From contig NW_025954966.1 of the NCBI RefSeq assembly GCF_022376445.1, positions 806,001 to 870,000 on the forward strand: a stretch of DNA of 64,000 nt, in the 5' to 3' direction. This DNA is from Fomitopsis serialis (Eukaryota > Basidiomycota > Agaricomycetes > Polyporales > Fomitopsidaceae). Both the position numbers and the translations under genes were made by a program. The notes under the pieces are model-generated. The model searched no databases. It worked only from the letters and a program-made list of their open reading frames with translations, and had not been told where the DNA came from. How positions within the stretch are numbered: the first letter of the stretch is position 1; each line of letters begins with the position of its first letter. Below, one piece after another: positions 35,876 through 46,720 of the stretch.

Positions 35876-36922
35876 TTACACATTTTTCGCAGTAATAATA
35901 TGATATTCATTGTTATTCCTAAAAGAGGGTTTTCCTGATGGATGTGTACCGTCGGGGTCATACCATGACTTCGGCACGCGGGGCCAGGCTGGTTCGTCTT
36001 TGAGTTCGGTATTCCAATGACGAGGTCTGACCACCCGGCGGATACAGAGCCCAGCGGTCCATGGCCGTATGTACCAAAATGGAAGGCCGATACGATGAAA
36101 GAGTTGGGCAGCAGTATCGTTTCGGACGAACGCGCCAAGGACCTTCAACACAGAGGTGGCATGGGTGTGTGTGTTGGCGATCCGAGTGACAATGAAGGTA
36201 TAATAAACCGTCAGACCGGACAGCTCGAGCATCAGACGGTGAGCCATTCTGGCGGTGACTAGAGCGTGCAGGTCGGTGCTGGGGAGTGCTCTGAGACGGT
36301 CCACAGCATTCCTCAGGAGGAGGCATAACATCGCGCCTAGCCGTCGATCAACTCCTGATGAGGCAGTGAAAGTCCCTGGGTCGCGACGCCGCGCGGCGGT
36401 TTCAGCCCCCTCGTAACGTGAAATGACCGCGATTGCGATTGTGCACATTTCAGTGAGGATCTCCCCCTTCAGATACCCAAACCCGAGAACACCGCATGTC
36501 CTCGACTCCTCCCACGGATCGTAACCCAGTCCTTCGTACACCTGCGACCCCGGCGCATACTCGGACCCTCGAAGGGGGATACAGGCGTGGTGAATGCATC
36601 GTTCGTTGTACAACTGAGGCCAGCGTGTGTACTCCTGCGGTCCCCAGAGGCCGTCACTAAATGTAACGATCTCTCGCCCGGAGATTCGCGGAAACTCGGG
36701 GATCCAGTCCATGCAGGGTGTGGTAATGACATTGCAGTCGTCATCGGCAATTGCTGCGCACTTCGCTTCGAAAGGGCCCAAGCTCAAGCCCCATTCTACA
36801 GATGTTTTCATTATAAAGCGAAGGAAGCCCGAGGTTGGAACACCGTACATACCTGATTCCGGTGACGCTGTGAGCACGAACGCGGTGATTTGAATAGGCC
36901 GGTGAAGATTCGCGTCCGCCAT
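35876..36922 (-). CDS. Multicopy mushroom hypothetical protein
   Basis: A 348-codon frame from an ATG at 36922 to the stop at 35876. A GT-AG pair near its start (donor in GAATCAG|GTATG, acceptor CTGTAG|AATGG) would remove about 65 bases and keep frame, so an intron is likely. The protein is mixed alpha/beta in appearance, with LYNERCIHHACIPLRGSEY, GYDPWEES, a helical centre (about residues 200-270), and near the C-terminus GAFVRNDTAAQLFHRIGLPFW, followed by Arg/Pro-rich residues. I recall this RxGAFVxxxxxAQxxxxxGIPxW-type motif as common in mushroom proteins of unknown function. It may belong with the frame just upstream (36970-37659), since both sit on the same strand. Confidence 0.55.
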   Translation of the reverse strand: MADANLHRPIQITAFVLTASPESGMYGVPTSGFLRFIMKTSVEWGLSLGPFEAKCAAIADDDCNVITTPCMDWIPEFPRISGREIVTFSDGLWGPQEYTRWPQLYNERCIHHACIPLRGSEYAPGSQVYEGLGYDPWEESRTCGVLGFGYLKGEILTEMCTIAIAVISRYEGAETAARRRDPGTFTASSGVDRRLGAMLCLLLRNAVDRLRALPSTDLHALVTARMAHRLMLELSGLTVYYTFIVTRIANTHTHATSVLKVLGAFVRNDTAAQLFHRIGLPFWYIRPWTAGLCIRRVVRPRHWNTELKDEPAWPRVPKSWYDPDGTHPSGKPSFRNNNEYHIITAKNV

Positions 36923-36969
36923 ATCTTACGATGCTAGGCGTGAGTCATTGATGAATCAATTCAGTGAGC

Positions 36970-37659
36970 TCAACGAAAGACACGGGCCTCATACCTGCAC
37001 ATCACGTCAAATGAACAAACACCAAGCGTGCGACGTCGTCGGACCGCCGCCAACAGAATCGTCTGCACGCCGATGTGCGTCAAAAACCTTTCAGCCCATA
37101 GGACGAGTGATCCGTACCTTGATGAGTAGTCCGTTCTACTTACACCGCCTTCGTTCTCGGTCCCACTTCCAGTGACGACGTGCTCACAGCGGGCAGTCTG
37201 AGGCAAGCTGACTCTACCGGCCCACGCATCAGCAGCCTTCTGCGCCAAAATAAGTGATGCATACTCACTCAGGAGACGTGTAGCAGAGTCGCCCCGGACA
37301 TGAGGATGTAGGTGGTCCCACGGAGTGGCGAAACGCAGGTTAACACCGCAAGGCATACTGTGACGCACAGACTTACGTAGTACGCGTCTTTCGGCTCTCC
37401 TAGACTGGCGTAGGCCGTGTAAATGCGGGAAATGTCTGAATACTTGAAGGTTCACGAGATATCTTGTAGTGTGCCAGTCGACGACGTGTCTTGCAGCTTG
37501 GAGCTTGACGAGGAGAAGCCAGGCCGCAGATATACCGCGCCTTAGCCACGTTCGCGCAGGAAGATCGAAATCTAACCTGGTCGCAGAACGATGCCTCAGA
37601 GGTTTCGGAGCGAGAGCGGAAGCAGAAATGTGAGGAGAACCCAGAGAATGCGTCGGCAC
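36970..37659 (-). CDS. Hypothetical protein, probably N-terminal part of a mushroom multicopy family
   Basis: This is a minus-strand frame of 229 codons. Residues about 105-155 read HPHVRGDSATRLLSEYASLI, then LAQKAADAWAGRVSLPQT, which resembles the conserved GDDST...LI.TQRAAD.WA block of a large family of mushroom proteins of unknown function. The remainder is arginine-rich and less convincing, so the true exon may be only the middle part. It lies directly upstream of, and in the same direction as, the 35.9-36.9 kb gene, 48 bases away. It could be its 5' part if an intron joins them. Confidence 0.35.
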   Translation of the reverse strand: MPTHSLGSPHISASALAPKPLRHRSATRLDFDLPARTWLRRGISAAWLLLVKLQAARHVVDWHTTRYLVNLQVFRHFPHLHGLRQSRRAERRVLRKSVRHSMPCGVNLRFATPWDHLHPHVRGDSATRLLSEYASLILAQKAADAWAGRVSLPQTARCEHVVTGSGTENEGGVSRTDYSSRYGSLVLWAERFLTHIGVQTILLAAVRRRRTLGVCSFDVMCRYEARVFR

Positions 37660-37669
37660 TGTTGCGCGA

Positions 37670-38620
37670 GTGGAAGATGTAAGTGCAAGTTCGACTCTGG
37701 AAGCGCCTGGCAGCGTCTACCGCACCGAGGAGGAGGAGCGCCCGTACTGCCTGACCGTGTTCCCGCCGTGTTCTCACATTGCCCCCTGTACCAAGGTCTG
37801 GGCGGACTTACTACCGTGCTCGCCTCGTCTCTCTCCCAGCGCTCCGTGCCCCATCCCGACCGATATTTCCCTCTGTCACCTCGTAGGTAACTCGGACGTC
37901 CGTGTGTCTTGCACAGTGACTCTCGTTGACTCGTATGCCCTAACACGCCTCCTACAGGCATATCCCTCCAAGAGACATGCACTTGAGATGTGTAAGTCTC
38001 TTCGTTGTATCTGGATCATTTCCCTTATGTCCACTGCTCGCAGTTCCTGCTGGCTACCCCTCGTTCTGTATCTATCCGGTTGTCATGCATGAGACGTCCG
38101 TAAACCTGAAGTGCACCACTCTGTGAGACATTCATTTTGTGTTTCCGCGATGTACCTGACCTTGCCTTCCCGCCATATCAGGCGCAACATCACCTGAACA
38201 TATACGCGAATCGGTCTCGAGTTCGGTGACCACCCTTCATCCGTTGTGGGGAGTGCCCCCACATAGGCCCAGACAGTACGTATATTCCCTCATTTAAGCT
38301 CCCTCCGAGCCGTGCTGTTCCCTCCGATCACAAATACCACTCTTTCTATCCCCTTCCGATACCCTATACATATTGTACTCATTGGACTTGGTACGATTCC
38401 GCATTAGTTACCATATATAGTAACCACGGACTCTTAGTCAGCTTTCTGCGGCATACAGTGGCACGAAGACATGTACATACCTTAGTTCGCCCCCACTCCG
38501 AATCTACGGCTGCGAGCCTGGCTCGCATCCATTCTTATCACATTTTCTGGAGCTGAGGGCATCTCCCCGAGTTGGTCATCAGTGATCTACTCGGGCTGTC
38601 AAGAATCTTTCGGACGAACG
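37670..38620. other. Intergenic, nothing recognised
   Basis: This holds short frames only, plus a pyrimidine-rich, AT-mixed section at 38100-38460. No gene supported. Confidence 0.35.
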
Positions 38621-38639
38621 CAGCGCCACGTAATCGGGG

Positions 38640-38905
38640 ACAAGGACTCGCGGAACGAGTACAGGGATTTGCAGAACGAGCCTAGGACCTCGCGGAACGA
38701 GCATAGGACCCCGCGGAACGAGTATAAGGATCAGCAGGACTTGCTTAGGAGCTCGCGGAACGAGCATAGGAACTCGCGGAACGAGCATAGGAGCTCGCGG
38801 AACAAGCATATGAGCTCGCAGAACGGGTACAAGGATCAGCAGGGCTAGCTTAGGAGCTCGCGGAACGAGCACAGGAACCTGCGGAACAAGGAGGGCGACC
38901 ACGGA
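38640..38905 (+). repeat. 21-bp minisatellite
   Basis: About eleven imperfect copies of a unit like GAGCTCGCGGAACGAGCATAG occur, some interrupted by a GGATCAGCAGG variant. Since 21 is a multiple of three the array stays open on the plus strand and would encode heptads of the form SRNEHRx. The frame ends in a stop at 38846-38848. Whether it is translated is unknown. Confidence 0.8.
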
Positions 38906-38909
38906 ACGA

Positions 38910-39795
38910 GAACGAGGTGACCACGGAACGAGTTCAGCAAGCGTAGTGACTGCAGAGCGAGAGTGAGGCACCTTCGGAACGAGGTCAAGGTCGAGACAGG
39001 ACAGAGTCCAAGGAACGAGTCGGAAACAGAGGGATTTGCAAGGCTTGGAGAACCGAGGACGAGGTCGGCGAGCCTGAGGCGTCGTTGCGAGATCACTCCC
39101 CGGCACGTCTCCCCTCCACTCTCATAGTACACCCCCGTCCACTCATGTCACCTCTACCCCCGAAGCAACGGATCACCCCACCCCTCGAACATCATCGCGC
39201 CCGGGGTATCCCACTCCCGAGCTACACACCGTTGTTCCACATCTGTGCGTATTTCTTGTTTTATCTTGCGCGCATTCTCTCATTTCGTGCAGATCAACAC
39301 AGCACGATCAAAGTCGCCATTCGGACACGCATTGGAATGCAAGGCGGCTTGTGCGCCCCCTGAGTGGTATGTAACCCGTGTAGCGCGCTCGCTCCTCCCA
39401 TTCCGAAAAATTCATGTCATCCAGCGAGCAGGTATGCCGGCCGCCGCTAATTCCACCCTTCGCCCGGCCCGCCTTGTCTACGCGATCCTTCGACGCTTTC
39501 TCTGTTGCATGTAGAGTTGTGCCCAGTATCGAATGACCAATGTGCTCTCTGTGTCTGTCAAAGCATCCCGACACACACGTCGACCCAGCCGATCGCCACT
39601 GGCAACGATCGCTTTGACGCAGAAGGGCCGCTTTAACCGGCAGTGTTCGCCACCCGCCACGATCGCTTTGCCCCGCAAATATCCCTGCGCCACCACACGT
39701 CCAACTCTTGAGCTCCGATCGCGACCGGCGCTGTGGCCGGGTGGTATCGTGACGGTCTCTACACGTTCGTGATCAAACTGAGAGTACCCCCACCA
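38910..39795. other. 5' flank of the KDZ transposase gene
   Basis: No gene is seen. The word CGATCGC(T/C)TTG recurs (for example near 39606 and 39660) and could be a transposase-binding subterminal repeat. No terminal inverted repeat was found by eye. Confidence 0.35.
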
Positions 39796-39801
39796 CACTC
39801 G

Positions 39802-42800
39802 ATGCCGCGAAGGAAGCGCCAGAAGACGAACACGTACGTTTATGTGGATGACGGCGGCGAACTCATACCCGATGGCCCAGCGACCTTGTCTCTCGGCGCC
39901 GATGGCAAGGAGACGACCGAGTACTTGTCCCCAGGCCTGCGCGTCGAGAAACGAGGCACAGCAAGTACTTTGCCACCCGAGCCTCCGTTGCCGTCGCTGC
40001 TGGAGACGTTGGCCACCGCGGATGTGGTCCACCAAGACCCCGAGCTTCCTGAGGCCACTGTCGAGGATCAGCCGCGTGAAGAGGAGGGAAGCTCGAAGAA
40101 ACCACGAGCTGTGAGAGTTCCATTGTGTACCGGTCCTCGGTAATGTTGACATTGCTCACAGACCCCGCATTCCATTACGGCCACCTTCTTGGAGACATGG
40201 GCGCAGAAGCTCCTCAATGTCTTCCGGCGTCGCGACACCGATGCAAACATTGGCAAACCGTGCCACCAATGCAAGTCGAAGGACGCTCCATTTCGCTGCA
40301 CGGAATGTTTCAATGCCCCGCTCCTTTGTCGCCCGTGCATGATCAACGCCCATACTTGGAACCCTCTACACCGCATAGAGCGATGGACGGGAGCCTTCTT
40401 CGAGCGTATGCAGCTGAGTGAACTCGGCCTCGTCTTCTCTGTCGGCCACCACGGGCGTCCGTGTCCTTCCTCGTTCGGTGACCCGCCGAGCAAATTAACA
40501 GTCGTACATACGACAGGCGTTCACACGTTGTCGGTTCAGTACTGTGAGTGTCGTAAGGATCAACACATCGAGGAGCGTCCTATCCAGTTGTGGAATGCAG
40601 GTTTGTGGCCCGCGTCATTCTCGCGGCCACAGACCGTCTTCACAGTGCATGTACTCCGGTTGTTCAGCCATCTCACGTTCCAAGCCAAAACTACTGCACA
40701 CGACTTCTATGGTACGTTGCGAAGAATGACCTCAAATGCGTTCTTTGAAGATGTCAAGGTATGTTCGTTATGCGGGATGCAGCAACCGGCTGACCTCTTG
40801 TACCTAGGATCGATATCGGGAGTTCATGACGGCGCACCGACAATTCCACTATGTCCATACCTTGAAACGGTTTGCACTTGACGTCAAGAAGAAGCTCGAC
40901 CCCGGTTGTCTAGCCTTGCGGTGCCCGGCATGTCCGCACCCCGACATCAACATGGATGTCAACTGGAGAGACCGTCCTGACAACGAGCGGTACAAGGATG
41001 CACTGCATTACGCCAAGGACGGGAATTTCAGCCTCAGCCAACACGACAAGAAGATGGATCATGAAGACCTGCCCCTGATGGATGGTGCCGCATACTACGT
41101 CAACAGCAAGGATTATCGCGACTATCTAGAGAAGATGCAGGTATACTCGGATGCGCAAGACGAGACCGGAACGTGCAGCAATTTCAACGCCCTCTCCGAT
41201 CGTTACAAGGGCAAGATCAAGTCTGGGCAGGTCGGGTTATCGTGCACACGGCACGGCTTCGTTCTCCCTTGCGGCACCGTTGACTTACACGTCGGTGAGC
41301 GGTATGCGAACGTTGATTACGCCACACTCTCGGGCCTGCAGTGGTTTTTGTCGCTCTTCCTCATGATTGGGTCGTACGACGTCCACTGCAAGTATGGCAT
41401 CAACTGGTGGTCACGTCTCAAGAACATCGCGTCCGTCCTACCGTCGATCCCAGGGGTTTCGATGGCCAGAGAGGCATGGCCTGCCATCCGTCGCTGCGTT
41501 CCTAAGTGGCACCTGGCGTCGCATACGGGGCTGTGCCGCTTTTTCTTCTCTTTCTACTACACGCCTGGTGTCGGTAACACAGATGGGGAATCTGTAGAGC
41601 GCCGTTGGGCGGTGCTGAATGCCATCGGACGTTCGGTCCGCGAGATGGGCCCAGGTCATCGCCAAGACGTGATTGATGCACACAACTCGGATTTTAATGC
41701 ACAGAAGACGTTCAAGTTGGGTGAGTCTCATGTGAACGTGAAGAAAAATACCCTCTGATGTCGGGACAGCGCGACATTTGCAATCCAAACTCACGGACGC
41801 ACATACATTTTACCAGAAACACCAAGAACAACTCGACGATTTGGAGGCCACTTTGCACAAAAACGGTCGGCCACTCGCACAGTGGAAGATTGAAGAAGCC
41901 GAGTACATCGCGCAGCAGACGGACAGAAACTTCGACACGAAGAACAAGCTCAAGAACCCTTATCAGCCTGCCCCAGACGAAGGTAAGTAAAACGCAACTC
42001 TCATCTACACGACACTCACTCCCTGCAGCGCCAACCACGCAAGACATCCTGATGCAGCTCAAGACGGAACATGCATCTGGTCTTGAGGCTGAAATGCAGG
42101 CTCACGCAATCAAGCGCAAGGTGGACGAAATGGAGGAGGTCCCGAATGCTCACGCGAACCCACGTGATTTAGGTGAACTTCTCATGACCGCATTGGACCT
42201 AGAGCGGAAGCAGTGAGTGAGGCACGACGGATGTTGGGCAGTGCTGACGATGTGTACGTAGAAGGATGTTGAAGGCCAAGGTTGTGGCATACGAGAAGGA
42301 ACCGTCATCGGAGCTGTTCAATGACATCGAAAACGAACGCGACCAACTTAATGGGGAGATCAAGGACTGGCTCATATGGCAGGCTCGGGTCATGGGCGCC
42401 CAGTTGTTGTCCCTAGAGGCGCAACTTGACCAGAGCGGATGGGTGGGAAGTACGGCGGGCCACGCAGAGGACATAACAATCCTAGTGCCCTCTGCATACC
42501 CCTCCGTCATCCGTCGGCTGGCCGAGTTCGCGCCCCTACTCACGGCTGAACGACGTCTGCGGGAAGCTCACGCGCACGATACGCTGAGGAAAGTCCGCCA
42601 GAAGCTTCATTTTGAGGCATTCTACAAACAACAGAACGCCGGTACCTTCGGTCAACAGGCGCACACCAGGTATTCGAAACTAAGGGCAACTGAAAGATCG
42701 AAAATCGAGTCTCTACGCCAAGAGTACGAATTCACTCGCCTGAAGGTTGCCCGAATAGCGTGCACGGGGAACCCATGTACCCTAGAGCCCCTGCGAGAGG

Positions 42801-43345
42801 AGGACTGTCGTCCACCTGTAATCGCGGAAGAACGACCAGGTAGGAAGCATGAGTCTGTGTGTTGGATCTGGCGAGACCAGACGTACCATGGGTCGAGTCT
42901 GGAGAAGTGGGCGCTGGAAGGTGAGTGGGAGTGTAGCAGTCGATGAATACGGTATGACAAAGGTATCGTCCAGCTACACGTGTAGAGTGGTTTCGCGCGA
43001 GCGCGCGGACTGCACGTTGGAGGGAAGAAGTCGAGATTGTGAAGGAAGAAATGCGGCGGGTCCAACGTTTCTTCGCATATTTCATGCGGTTGTGGGATGC
43101 ACGCGCGTCCACATTCTGCAGTAACCAAGAAGAGCGAGGGGCGGCTGCCTACGCGGCGAGGTGCGTTGAAAGCCTTCCGATAGGCTGCTGGTTAATATCT
43201 TGATAGACAAGCGGCGATGTATTCACGGCTTCTTCGGGAAGCACGGGCGCGCTTTCCAGAGTCGGAATGGATTGACGTGACATATGGAGTCACACCTCTG
43301 GCAGTGAATGCTGCAGACACGGTGGAAGACGCAGCATATAATTGA
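39802..43345 (+). CDS. CxC2-type KDZ (Kyakuja-Dileera-Zisupton) transposase, complete
   Basis: Eight exons (39802-40110, 40162-40758, 40808-41720, 41770-41982, 42029-42212, 42262-42920, 42986-43160, 43207-43345) join with correct phases into 1062 residues without a stop. KDZ transposases cut and paste DNA transposons and are abundant in mushrooms. The N-terminal part is low complexity. Residues about 135-175 hold the CxC2 cysteine cluster (PCHQCKSKDAPFRCTEC, then CRPCM). The catalytic region shows DGNFSLSQ, SYDVHCKYGINW, PKWHLASHTGLCR, and NTDGESVERRWAVLN followed by REMGPGHRQDVIDAHNSDFN, all family hallmarks that carry conserved acidic residues. The C-terminal third is coiled-coil-like, ending in a VCWIWR motif and a long helix. 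Intact frame and splice sites suggest an active or recently active element. Terminal repeats were not located. Confidence 0.93.
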
Positions 43346-43424
43346 GGTTAGATCATGGTGTGGTGAGACTCGGAGAATGGGTGATATTGTCGACACCGGT
43401 TCAGCGACAGAGGCTGTACTACTT

Positions 43425-43745
43425 TGCCTTGTACTATATAGCATGTACTACTGTAGCATGTACGGTACTAGATTAGCGTGTACTACACCTTGTACAACAG
43501 CAATGTGTACAACAGCATTGGCGTGTACTGCATTCAGTTGTACTACAGTGGTGTATACTACACTGGGTTGTACTACACTGGGTTGTACTACACTGGGTTG
43601 TACTACACAGGGTTGTACTGGTGTCGGTTGTACTACATTAAGTTACACCATTGGCTTGTACAACAGTGAGGTGTACTAGACTACGGTGTACTAGACTACG
43701 GTGTACTACATTGTACTACAATTGACTACAGTACAGTAGGGCACT
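43425..43745 (+). repeat. 15-bp GTACTACACTGGGTT minisatellite
   Basis: The core at about 43555-43635 has five near-perfect units of GTACTACACTGGGTT. The flanks carry decayed versions (GTACTACA, GTACAACAG, GTACTAGACTACG). The array is CpG-poor. It follows the KDZ transposase stop by 80 bases and may mark that element's edge. Confidence 0.8.
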
Positions 43746-43749
43746 ACTG

Positions 43750-44645
43750 TCACAGGGAATTTGTAGTGCAATGTTAGTAGCTGAAAGTCTAGATGAAAGG
43801 TACAAAATTGTACACGAAATCTAGAAGGGTTGACTGAGACCATTGGGGCGTACAGCCTGATGCACCGATGGTGCGCGCTGCCTTGCGGCTCCGAGCTTGG
43901 AGTCGTTCCTGGCAGCTGAATCGTCAGGCAGTTTTGCCACGGAACAAGCTTCAAGTTCGCGTGATACAATGAACCATGTGGGCGGCCTCGTACGACTCTA
44001 TACTAGGCCAGGTGAGATCTTTGTCGGTCAAGATACGAGCGCGTCGGTTACTGACACTGCATCTACTCCCTTCGGCGAAGAAACGAAGATACGGGTGCCG
44101 GTGACAGGAGCTGTTCTCAAATGTTCCGATCAATGAAAGTGCATATTGTGGCATGATACGACTTTGACATAAATCACTAGCTCGAGTATGACGCCGCCGG
44201 ACAAGCCATCACACCGCCTCCGTCAACTTCGACTTCCTCAAAATGGAAGACTGCTGCGCGTGCATTGCGCACGTATACAAGGAATTCAGTCATGTGCCGC
44301 CGTCGACCGTTGCAGGCAATCAACGATAACGGAGGGGCCCTGGCTTGTCGTACGGGTGGGTATCCATTAGTCTGCTGGCTCATGGTTGTGGACGAAATGC
44401 TGACGGATCTCTGATGTGCATTGATCGGGTGCATATACAAGGTGCGAATCGCATGCTATTGACATTTGGATGACAACAGTGGGGCGCTCTCCTCATCATT
44501 CCATCATATGGAATGAAGGTCAGTGCTGCGTATGTCATCCTATTGACAGATAAAGGTGAATGATATGGCACAAATATAACCCTCAAACATCACTATAAGT
44601 CGTTAGGATTTCCGGCACTGGTACGACATCTGCACTTCGAAGAAC
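43750..44645. other. Intergenic, nothing recognised
   Basis: Only short frames occur here. A minus-strand one (44440-44177) has no motif. Composition becomes AT-richer and CpG-poor towards 44.6 kb. Confidence 0.35.
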
Positions 44646-46720
44646 ACTCACAATGAGCAACAACACCTCTACTAGTATCAGTGCGCAAGCCTATCAAGAG
44701 GAGCTCAATCTTGTGTGAGTCTGCATTTGTGCATCATAGCTGACCACTAACAGTAGCTCTACAACCCAGGTTTTCCCAAAACTGTGCCATGATGGCTGCA
44801 CTCTGTGAGTAGTGTTGCTTATGTCTTGTGCAGATGTTTAATGAATCTAGGCTTCTACCTATTTGATTATTGCTTGACTATTGACCAGCAAGCTAAATTC
44901 TTGTGGAACCGCAAGGTGTCCATTCCATCGATTTTGCTAGCAATCCTGCATTTGTCAACACTGCTCAGTGGTATAACCAGCATTGGGGTTGAATTTGCCC
45001 TTGGTTGCAAAGTATGTTGTGCCCTGTCCATATCCAATACTTGCTGATTAGTGTTGTTACAGAGGTTTGCTACAGGAGTAACAGACATGATCATCTGCTC
45101 AATGTTATGTTCTATAGCCAAATGGCCTGGTACTATGCCTCAACTGTAGCTGCAATTGTCTTCAATGTTGCCACAGCAGGTATGTTCTTGATATGCATCA
45201 TTGACAAAGTAGCTAATTCTATGGTCTTAGCCATAGCAGCTTTGCGTGTCTACGCCATTAATGGAAGGCATTGGCAACTCCCTTCATTGATTTTTACACT
45301 ATTCCTTCCAGAGATTGCAGCAAACATGGTATGCATTCATGCACATTGGAAAGATATGCCTGTACTCACATGAACTTGCAGTACAATATGGTGGCTGCAT
45401 ACATTCTCTATGACCCTCAATTTGGATGTACAATATCTATACACAGCTTTGCAGTGTATGATGGGTAAGTCATTGCATACCATGATTCAAAAGTTCTCAT
45501 GTATGATGTAACAACTGAAACTTTATAAGCTGTAAGTAAAGTCTTCTGTTATGTGTATCCTAAGATCAACACAGGCTTCTGCAGTTACACCTGCTTCTGC
45601 AGCCACTGCCACTACTGCACACATACTTGTGCTGGTGTCAACATGGTATCACACATTCACATTGAAGAAACTGGCCCATACAATTGGGGAGCAAATTCCA
45701 CTGACAACACTGCTACTCCGTGATGGTAAGTCAGACATTCAATCTAATGATGTACACAATCACTGAAGTCAGATCAGGCACTGTATACTTTGGGTGAGGC
45801 AATACATAGTCAGTTGCAGGCTCCAATTCTGACTTGATCTGTCATGGCAGGGCATTAGTTGTTGTGGACATCCTGGAAATTGTATCTCATTATACATCAG
45901 TGAGTGTCACATCATTTCAAAGGAATTCCTTGGCTCAATATCAATGTCAGGCATTAATAGAAGTAACTGAGCTAGCAATCAGGTGAGTACTTGAAATTAG
46001 ATGCTTGTATTCAATATTTTACATGCATTCCAGCTTCACAACAGTGATCTTATCCCACTTCTTCCTCAACCTTCGCAATGCAGCAAACCCATCTCAGGGG
46101 GTAACAACAGCTTCTATGTCTGATCTTCACTTCACAGGGCCAAACAGCCTTGGTGGCCAAGTCATCTCCAATGTGGATGAAGATGTCCTTGAGGAATATG
46201 TAGAGGATGAAGGATATGTTGATGAGGGAGGCCTCCCACTGGGTAATGTGGATGGACAAGACATTGTCCCTGATGAGGTCATGGATGAAGATAGTCCCTG
46301 AGAACTTGAAGAGGACTCTGTATTGGTTTCTCTGTCATGAAGCACTGACATATATTGTCACTGAATCAGTCATGTAGACCACATACTCAGCACTGATAAG
46401 TTATAACTACTAGATGTTCACAAGTGAACATCCCAACAGATGGCTCAAATTGATGAGAGGATAGAGTCTCCTTTGTTGGCCATTAATCAGTTCCTGCTGA
46501 AGTGCCAGCTGTGTGAAGAGGTATGGACCTGCCACAATCACATACTTGACAAATCCACAAAAATATACCACATTGCCTCAGGACCTATGTCAGGAACTTG
46601 AATAGATAGGAGAACCATTTGCTGGAAACTGCATCCAGTCACCACCAATGATTGTGCTGAGCAATGCATTGTGATTGAGCATGATGATCATACAGTGATG
46701 GGAGAGTGAGAGTGACGTAC
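44600..46720. other. CpG-depleted block
   Basis: By eye I count only about eight to ten CG dinucleotides in 2.1 kb, whereas the DNA on both sides is CpG-rich. TG and CA are correspondingly frequent. This is the footprint of long-term CpG methylation and deamination. CpG use returns abruptly near 46720-46790. Confidence 0.8.
44653..46301 (+). CDS. DUF6533-type integral membrane protein
   Basis: Start at MSNNTSTS (44653), then small exons separated by short introns. The N-terminal DUF6533 block reads FYLFDYCLTIDQQAKFLWNR followed by a helix (SILLAILHLSTLLSG). Further hydrophobic helices lie at about 45110-45180 (FYSQMAWYYASTVAAI), 45190-45260 (with LRVYAINGRHW), 45270-45340 (LPSLIFTLFLPEIAANM), 45600-45660 and 46005-46060 (TTVILSHFFLNLR, the usual end of the domain). 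The C-terminal tail is acidic. This is a seven-helix-like family of unknown function, very numerous in mushrooms. At the junction near 45061 the phases do not fit a simple intron, so one splice site is misread or the gene carries a frameshift. The entire gene lies in CpG-depleted DNA. Confidence 0.7.

Noticed and set aside
38640..38905. Possible CRISPR array
   Set aside because: The 21-bp units are directly adjacent with no unique spacers, and the genome is eukaryotic; this is a minisatellite.
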